DNA of 5,315 bases. Origin: Oscillospiraceae bacterium. GTDB lineage: Bacteria; Bacillota_A; Clostridia; Oscillospirales; CAG-272. Below, one piece after another: positions 1 through 5,315 of this stretch. Made by a program: the position numbers and the translations under genes. The stretch is taken from assembly GCA_015064195.1 (NCBI GenBank), contig SVSO01000211.1:1-5315 (forward strand), read 5' to 3'. Under the pieces are notes generated by a model. The model did no database searches. It was not told the DNA's origin and saw nothing but the letters and a program-made list of their open reading frames with translations. Position 1 is the first letter of the stretch; each line of letters begins with the position of its first letter.

Positions 1-1455
<1,455 letters not shown>

Positions 1456-1458
1456 GCC

Positions 1459-1495
1459 AAAAAAAGTCTGATGAGCTTGCTCATCAGACTTTTTT
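1459..1495. terminator. Bidirectional intrinsic terminator between convergent genes
   Basis: A near-perfect inverted repeat pairs AGTCTGATGAGC (1465-1476) with GCTCATCAGACT (1479-1490). It probably closes with a four-base CTTG loop. Seven A residues precede the stem and six T residues follow it, so transcripts from either strand end in a hairpin plus U-tract. It starts 3 bp after the arabinofuranosidase stop codon and ends about 20 bp past the stop of the minus-strand lipoprotein gene, so it can terminate both convergent units. Confidence 0.93.
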
Positions 1496-1516
1496 GTTCA
1501 TTTTCTTTCCAAAGGA

Positions 1517-2572
1517 TCACTGGCAGAATTCCTGCACATAGCCGTAATAATCGAAATCCTCCTGCGTCATGAAAAGATAGGCTTCCTTTCCATCCTTCCA
1601 GTCCTCGCGGATATCCGGCGTGTCATACCATGTCACGTCAAGATAGATCGGCCCATCCTCCGTGTCCAGCATATTCCATGCATGGCGGCCGGCGGGCGTC
1701 ACACCGCGGCAGTACCAGCAGGAGATGCCCGCTTCCCTGCACAGCCGATAGAAGGCCTGCGCATAGCCGGAGCAGATCGCCTTGCCCTGCGTGAAGGCAT
1801 AATAGGCCTGATAATCGTTGACAGGATCGGTCATCGAATGATCGTATTCGTTCGCCGCCGCCAGCACAAATGCAAAATAGCAGCATTTTTGGTAATTTGT
1901 CAGGCCCTCCGGCATTTTTTCGATGATCCGTGCCGCGACCGCATCACAGAATGCCGCTTCTTTGCGGATCTTCTGCCGGTCATCGGACGGAACGCCCAGC
2001 CAGTCGCCCGGCATATAATAGCAGGAAAAATACTCCTCGCCCACGATCTTGCAGTCACAGTATAGAAACAGCTCCGTGTGATCAGTCCGCAGTGCATCCA
2101 CCGCGCTGATGACCAGATTGAACAGATCCTTCCCCGGATAATCCGCGCCGCTGAACCGATAATCCCCGAAGGCGGTGACGGCATCCTTCATCCGGTCGTA
2201 CATCTCTTTGGAAATGGGATCTTTCAGCGAATCCCGCATCTTCGGCCGCGCATCGTAATCGCAGTCGAGAATGTGGATCGGCGGCTCGTCAACGGTGTTC
2301 AGAAGCTTCACCGCGTCAATGATCGCCCCGTCGATGTGTTCGGATGCCCGCCGCGCTTCGTCGGTGGCAAACGTCTCGTTTTCGTCAAATTCCACCGAAA
2401 ACCGCGTGGTCTCAGCCGGCTCGGTGGATTCTGCCGCAGGCGGCTCAGTGGATTCCGTCACAGCGGTGCTGTCCGTGATCACCACCGGAAGGATCGCCGC
2501 AAGATCGCAGGATGCTGTCTGCAGGATGACAAACAGCGCGAGCATTCCGGCAAAAAGCTTGGCTTTTTTCAT
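1517..2572 (-). CDS. Secreted cysteine-rich lipoprotein with transglutaminase-like domain
   Basis: A 351-residue protein, complete at both ends. Residues 1-21 look like a lipoprotein signal peptide: MKKAK, a hydrophobic core at about 6-17, then TASC with Cys22 as likely lipidated residue. Thr at -3 is unusual for a lipobox. Residues 33-56 form a Ser/Thr/Glu/Pro-rich spacer with a doubled ESTEP unit. The C-terminal part carries a transglutaminase-like core: GKAICSGYAQAF with Cys267, GRHAWN with His297, and LDVTWYD with Asp312, the expected catalytic triad order. Proteins with this core include proteases, amidases and cross-linking enzymes, so the reaction cannot be named; surface or cell-wall-associated activity is an inference. 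Residues 60-220 match nothing I recognise. There are twelve further cysteines beyond Cys22. The ATG overlaps the regulator's TGA by 4 bp and has an AGGAGG site upstream, which supports this start and suggests translational coupling. The TGA stop lies beside the shared terminator. Confidence 0.88.
   Translation of the reverse strand: MKKAKLFAGMLALFVILQTASCDLAAILPVVITDSTAVTESTEPPAAESTEPAETTRFSVEFDENETFATDEARRASEHIDGAIIDAVKLLNTVDEPPIHILDCDYDARPKMRDSLKDPISKEMYDRMKDAVTAFGDYRFSGADYPGKDLFNLVISAVDALRTDHTELFLYCDCKIVGEEYFSCYYMPGDWLGVPSDDRQKIRKEAAFCDAVAARIIEKMPEGLTNYQKCCYFAFVLAAANEYDHSMTDPVNDYQAYYAFTQGKAICSGYAQAFYRLCREAGISCWYCRGVTPAGRHAWNMLDTEDGPIYLDVTWYDTPDIREDWKDGKEAYLFMTQEDFDYYGYVQEFCQ
2417..2455 (-). 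repeat. Imperfect 24-nt-period duplication encoding the ESTEP linker
   Basis: Two 14-base copies, ggctcggtggattc at 2418-2431 and ggctcagtggattc at 2442-2455 (+ strand), differ at one base and sit 24 nt apart. They encode the two ESTEP units (residues 40-44 and 48-52) in the spacer behind the lipoprotein signal peptide. The in-frame period of eight codons suggests a tandem duplication that lengthened the surface tether. Confidence 0.6.
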
Positions 2573-3621
2573 TTTGGGATCCCCTCCTCTCCCTGCTGCC
2601 GCATGATCTCCGCATACCGCAGCATCTGCTTGCGCGAGGACACGCCCAGCTTACCGAGAAGGTTGTGATTGTGGTATTTGAGCGTGCTTTCCTTGATGCC
2701 CGTCAGCTCGAGGATCTCCGGCACACTTTTTCCGGCCAGATAATGCTCGAACAGGTTGCGTTCGGATTTGGTCAGCGTTTCCAGTCCTTTTTTGAAGAAC
2801 TCGTAATCCGCCGGATCGATCTCGTTCTTGCGCGAATATGCCAGCCGTTCCAGCTCCGATTTGAGCCGCAGCTTCTCATTTTCCGCCGCCGCCAATGTCT
2901 CGTCGTGGGCCTTATCCTGCCGGTCAAGGTAGTCGATGAGGTCATGGATCTCCGGAATATCCGATCCGGCGCGTTTGTCAGATTTGATCTGCTCCAGTGC
3001 GCCAAGGAGCGGTGACAGGAACCGTCTGCTGAAGAAACGGCAGAAGCTCACCGTAAAAAATACCAGCAGGAGGATGAGGATCACATTTTTCGCCGTACTG
3101 CGCGACAGATCGGCATCGTAATCCTCCCGTGGAATCATCACTGCGAGCAGGAATTCGCTGTTTCCTGCGGCGATGGACAGCGGTTCGGTGAGGCCGAGAT
3201 AGGAAAATTTTTCCGATTTGAAGTGCGTCAGTCTGCCATCCTTATGGATAATTGTGTAATCCTCGCCCAGCTTATGAAAATATCCGTCCGCCGTACCGCA
3301 GTGGAGCGTATTGGCGGGGATCAGCACATCGCCCTGCCCGAATGCGAGTAGACAGCTGAGATGGTGCAGAACGGTGGGCTGTGCGTGATAGGTCATGAAG
3401 TAGCTGGCGCTGATCTCATAGCCGCAGATGCCGAGGAATGTTCCCTTCTCGTCATGCATGGGCATGGTCAGAAGCATCACCTGCTCGGATGTGCCGGGAA
3501 GGGCGAAGGGGCACGTGATGCGATAGGCCGATTCCGGCGGCTGTACACCATTCCCGGCAAGCTCTGCGTAACCGGGAAACGCTTCGGCGGAAAATTCCAG
3601 CCGCCACTTGCGGTGGGGCAT
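2569..3621 (-). CDS. LuxR-type HTH regulator, C-terminal portion downstream of the amber codon
   Basis: This 350-residue stretch holds the second half of the sensor, a membrane segment and the DNA-binding domain. The Cache-like strand TFLGICGYEIS is at 61-71. TM2 is at about 179-195, followed by Arg-rich cytoplasmic flanking sequence. A Glu/Lys/Leu-rich, probably helical coiled-coil segment covers about 236-265. The C-terminal 283-338 fits the LuxR/GerE helix-turn-helix: LTKSE, then AGKSVPEI, then GIKESTLKYH as recognition helix, then LLGKLGVSSRKQMLRYA. There is no phospho-acceptor receiver domain, so signalling is probably direct, one-component. The ATG at 3621 is the first after the TAG and lacks a convincing Shine-Dalgarno sequence, so independent translation from it is doubtful. 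The gene ends in TGA overlapping the ATG of the lipoprotein gene. DNA-binding assignment is firm; the ligand and target promoters are unknown. Confidence 0.75.
   Translation of the reverse strand: MPHRKWRLEFSAEAFPGYAELAGNGVQPPESAYRITCPFALPGTSEQVMLLTMPMHDEKGTFLGICGYEISASYFMTYHAQPTVLHHLSCLLAFGQGDVLIPANTLHCGTADGYFHKLGEDYTIIHKDGRLTHFKSEKFSYLGLTEPLSIAAGNSEFLLAVMIPREDYDADLSRSTAKNVILILLLVFFTVSFCRFFSRRFLSPLLGALEQIKSDKRAGSDIPEIHDLIDYLDRQDKAHDETLAAAENEKLRLKSELERLAYSRKNEIDPADYEFFKKGLETLTKSERNLFEHYLAGKSVPEILELTGIKESTLKYHNHNLLGKLGVSSRKQMLRYAEIMRQQGEEGIPK
2581..2588 (-). promoter_or_regulatory. Ribosome binding site of the transglutaminase-like lipoprotein gene
   Basis: On the minus strand AGGAGGGG runs from 2588 to 2581, 8 bases before the ATG at 2572. 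It lies within the last codons of the regulator gene and decides the start of the lipoprotein gene. Confidence 0.85.
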
Positions 3622-3633
3622 GATGCCGTGTGC

Positions 3634-4146
3634 CTAGGCGATGTCGGACATTCCGCGATAGAGCAGAACCTCCGGCTTTGCGGGATGATACCCGCTGATC
3701 TGCAGATACAGCCCGGTGCGGGAGCGGTCGGAATCCGCAATGGCGCTGTTTATTGTGGCATCGAACACCACGAACGCGCCGGAGCAGTCGGTCTGGAGCA
3801 GCTTCTGACGAAGCGGTTCCAGCAAGGCCTCCTGCAATGCGGCGATCTCCTCCGGCGAATCGGTCAGTCCCGGCAGCTTTTTTGCCGCGATGGTGCTCAT
3901 CTCCTCCGAAAGCAGGATGGCGGATGCGGCGAGATGATCAAAATGGGCGGAGATGTCCTTCCGGAACACCGCCATCTGCATGGTCAGCGCGTTCCGGTAA
4001 ATATCCGCCGTACTGCTCGTGCTCCCGATCAGGATCAGGCCCGATGCAAGAATCGCCAGAAGCAGTGCGGCAAGCAGCAGCATACAAACGAAAAGCCTGC
4101 GCCTCAGCGACCATTCGGAATAACGGAAGGCAGATAGTCTCGTCAT
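3634..4146 (-). CDS. Membrane-anchored Cache-like sensor, N-terminal portion ending at the amber codon
   Basis: A 170-residue stretch with a basic N-terminus (SLRRR at 13-17), a strong membrane segment at about 18-40, and then an extracellular region. That region begins with a long helix (about 45-85) and continues into the first part of a Cache-like fold, including CSGAFVVFDATIN at 121-133 and SRTGLYLQ at 142-149. It stops at TAG (3636-3634) in the middle of what should be a continuous sensor domain, right before AHGI and the second open stretch in the same frame. The ATG at 4146 is preceded by GAGGTG, with 8 bp separating it from the solute-binding protein gene, so the true start of the whole regulator is here. 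As a stand-alone product it would be an anchored half-domain with no output module. Confidence 0.72.
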   Translation of the reverse strand: MTRLSAFRYSEWSLRRRLFVCMLLLAALLLAILASGLILIGSTSSTADIYRNALTMQMAVFRKDISAHFDHLAASAILLSEEMSTIAAKKLPGLTDSPEEIAALQEALLEPLRQKLLQTDCSGAFVVFDATINSAIADSDRSRTGLYLQISGYHPAKPEVLLYRGMSDIA

Positions 4147-4150
4147 GGCG

Positions 4151-4156
4151 CACCTC
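4151..4156 (-). promoter_or_regulatory. Ribosome binding site of the Cache-LuxR regulator, overlapping the upstream stop codon
   Basis: On the minus strand GAGGTG runs from 4156 to 4151, four bases before the ATG at 4146, with GAGG itself six bases away. It overlaps the TGA stop of the solute-binding protein gene (4157-4155), which fits co-translation within one operon. Confidence 0.7.
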
Positions 4157-5315
4157 AGCCGATGGAACAGAAATAGTCCCAGATCCCGTCGATCAGCGCA
4201 TCGATGCTCTCACCGTTTTGGTATCGCCCGGCAAGTGATGCCTGATTCTCTCTGAGCCAGCCGTAAAGCGCGTTGGTTTTGTCGTAGAAGCCCGCAAAAT
4301 CAGGACGGACGACGGGGATATATTCCCGGTACATGGTGTCGATGGCGGCATACAGGCTGGCATAACCGGCGTCGGCGAATGCGTAGTCCGCGATGGCATC
4401 AAATGCGCCGTCCGTCACGGGCATATAGCCGGTGCTGACCACAAAATCCAGATTGCGCTCGCTCTCCGTGAACCATTTGATAAATTCATAAGCCGCCTCC
4501 GCCTTCTGATCGGTGGTCTTGTATGCGCACAGTCCCACGCCCGTCTGGGGCATATATTCCTGCTTTCCGCCGGATTTCGGGAGCGGCAGGACCTTGAGAT
4601 CCATTTTTTCGGAGGTATTGTCGGGATAGGTAACGGTGTCGTTGTAATAGCCCACCGCCGCCGATGAGCCGATGCCTGCCAGCACCTCGCCGGTCATGAC
4701 CTGCGTATTGGCGTAGAGATCGGATACGGCGATGTGTCCCTTTGCGATGGCTTCGGCGAACATCAGGAAGGATTCCTTCAGTGCGGGATCGTTGGTATCA
4801 TACCAGCCGTTTTCCGTGTATTCCAGCGCGCCGGCGTTTGAAAGCACATCCAGCTCCATGTGGCGGATGAGATAATCGAGGGCGCAGAAGGGCTTGCCGC
4901 CTGACCATTCGTAATAGCGTTCTGCGGCGGCAAAGAATCCGCTCCAGTCGGACAGGCTTTCATAAGTGATGCCGGTATCCGCCGAAAACCGCGCGAACTG
5001 GGATCCGTTCAGGAAGAGCGCGTAGGTAGATTTTGACACGGGAAAGACTGCCAGTCTGCCGTCGATGATGCCGGATTCGACAAACTCCGGCACGTATCCG
5101 CCAAGCTCTTTTTTCGTGAACCATTCGGAAAAATCCACAAGATTCTCAGAGCCGAGCGTGACCGCGTTCTGGGTATGGCAGGAGAACAGGTCGGGCATCT
5201 CCGGCGAGCCGGGCACGCCTGCCTTGGCATCCAGCAGCTGGTCGAGGATCTTCGACGTGCCGGTCACGTTGGTAACGATGATCTGAATGCCCTTCTCATG
5301 GCCCACTGTGTCGTT
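4155..5315 (-). CDS. Extracellular solute-binding protein of a carbohydrate-type ABC transporter (5' end missing)
   Basis: Binds a small solute, probably a sugar or oligosaccharide, outside the membrane for import or sensing. The frame stays open to the window edge: codons for Asn-Asp-Thr precede the GTG at 5306, which I take as an internal valine. 386 residues are visible. Using that numbering, the family-1-like features are: GIQIIVTNVTGTSK at 9-22; MPDLFSCH at 40-47; DGRLAVFPVSKSTYALFLN at 85-103, matching the usual pattern of a domain strand followed by YN/LN; MTGEVLAGIGSSAAVGY at 207-223; TGVGLCAYKTT at 258-268; and AAYEFIKWFTESERN then STGYMPV in the C-terminal lobe at about 274-299. Family members are usually 420-480 residues, so the signal peptide, probably a lipobox, and some tens of residues lie beyond the edge. 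No permease or ATPase gene is visible; any would be upstream. The regulator gene follows after 8 bp. Class assignment is strong; ligand is unknown. Confidence 0.9.
   Translation of the reverse strand, partial: NDTVGHEKGIQIIVTNVTGTSKILDQLLDAKAGVPGSPEMPDLFSCHTQNAVTLGSENLVDFSEWFTKKELGGYVPEFVESGIIDGRLAVFPVSKSTYALFLNGSQFARFSADTGITYESLSDWSGFFAAAERYYEWSGGKPFCALDYLIRHMELDVLSNAGALEYTENGWYDTNDPALKESFLMFAEAIAKGHIAVSDLYANTQVMTGEVLAGIGSSAAVGYYNDTVTYPDNTSEKMDLKVLPLPKSGGKQEYMPQTGVGLCAYKTTDQKAEAAYEFIKWFTESERNLDFVVSTGYMPVTDGAFDAIADYAFADAGYASLYAAIDTMYREYIPVVRPDFAGFYDKTNALYGWLRENQASLAGRYQNGESIDALIDGIWDYFCSIG

Larger units (their letters stand above)
2569..4146 (-). pseudogene. Cache-LuxR membrane one-component regulator, interrupted by one in-frame TAG
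   Basis: Two open stretches (4146-3634 and 3621-2569) are in the same frame, separated by one TAG codon (3636-3634) and four sense codons (Ala-His-Gly-Ile). Joined, they give 525 positions with one coherent architecture. TM1 is at about 18-40, an extracellular Cache-like sensor at about 41-352, and TM2 at about 353-371. A charged, probably coiled-coil linker follows at about 411-440, then a LuxR/GerE-type helix-turn-helix at about 456-515. Neither half alone is a sensible protein: the first lacks DNA binding, and the second lacks TM1 and the first half of the sensor. I read this as one gene with a nonsense codon. The codon could be a true inactivating mutation, a sequencing or assembly error, or a read-through or reassigned codon. 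No frameshift is needed, and no other damage is visible in the gene. Confidence 0.75.

Noticed and set aside
2078..2668. 196-codon open frame on the plus strand opposite the lipoprotein gene
   Set aside because: Antisense to a gene with a signal peptide, RBS and catalytic triad; no motif or RBS supports it.
3619..3621. ATG as a genuine independent start of a separate LuxR gene
   Set aside because: No good Shine-Dalgarno lies upstream, it begins mid-domain, and the same frame continues upstream past the TAG with matching sensor sequence. Kept only as a fragment of the larger gene.
3633..3638. CCTAGG palindrome containing the amber codon, considered as a regulatory site or insertion scar
   Set aside because: Six-base palindromes are common by chance; there are no flanking duplications or inverted repeats, so it is simply a restriction-type sequence.
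3361..4137. 258-codon open frame on the plus strand opposite the sensor-regulator, spanning the amber site
   Set aside because: Translation is low in recognisable structure and rich in Gly, Gln, Arg and His, while the opposite strand shows clear TM and sensor features. Its openness across the amber does not make it a gene.
5304..5306. GTG as the true start of the solute-binding protein
   Set aside because: The frame stays open to the window edge, no signal peptide follows the GTG, and the sequence begins inside the mature first lobe.

Overview
The window is a compact, GC-rich bacterial segment (GC well above 50% by eye). The genes carry AGGAGG-like ribosome binding sites, overlap or nearly touch, and encode a lipoprotein, an ABC-type solute-binding protein and a clostridial-type GH51 enzyme. 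This suggests a carbohydrate-degrading Gram-positive anaerobe of the Clostridia, for example a gut or rumen Oscillospiraceae-like organism. That assignment is inferred from gene style, not from a marker gene. Both window edges lie inside genes.

Layout. On the + strand, 1-1455 is the nearly complete 3' part of a GH51 alpha-L-arabinofuranosidase gene. About 18 N-terminal codons appear to be missing. It converges on a minus-strand operon, and the 61-bp gap between them holds a strong bidirectional terminator hairpin. The minus-strand operon, in transcription order from the right edge, is: (i) an extracellular solute-binding protein (5315-4155, 5' end missing); (ii) a membrane-spanning, Cache-type sensor with a C-terminal LuxR-type helix-turn-helix (4146-2569), interrupted by one in-frame TAG codon at 3636-3634; (iii) a secreted, cysteine-rich lipoprotein with a transglutaminase-like Cys-His-Asp domain (2572-1517). 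The genes are separated by 8 bp and then overlap by 4 bp (ATGA), so they are very probably co-transcribed and partly translationally coupled.

How the genes may work together. The regulator has the architecture of a one-component membrane receptor: TM, extracellular Cache-like ligand domain, TM, short coiled coil, DNA-binding domain. The upstream solute-binding protein could deliver sugars to a transporter encoded outside the window, or present ligand to the receptor. The downstream lipoprotein would act at the cell surface. The arabinofuranosidase hints at plant-polysaccharide use nearby, but it is in a separate, convergent transcription unit.

The most notable points are the single amber codon in an otherwise intact sensor-regulator and the unusual SBP / Cache-LuxR / transglutaminase-lipoprotein operon. 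No RNA genes, CRISPR arrays, insertion sequences or attachment sites were seen. There is no gene-free stretch over 300 bases.
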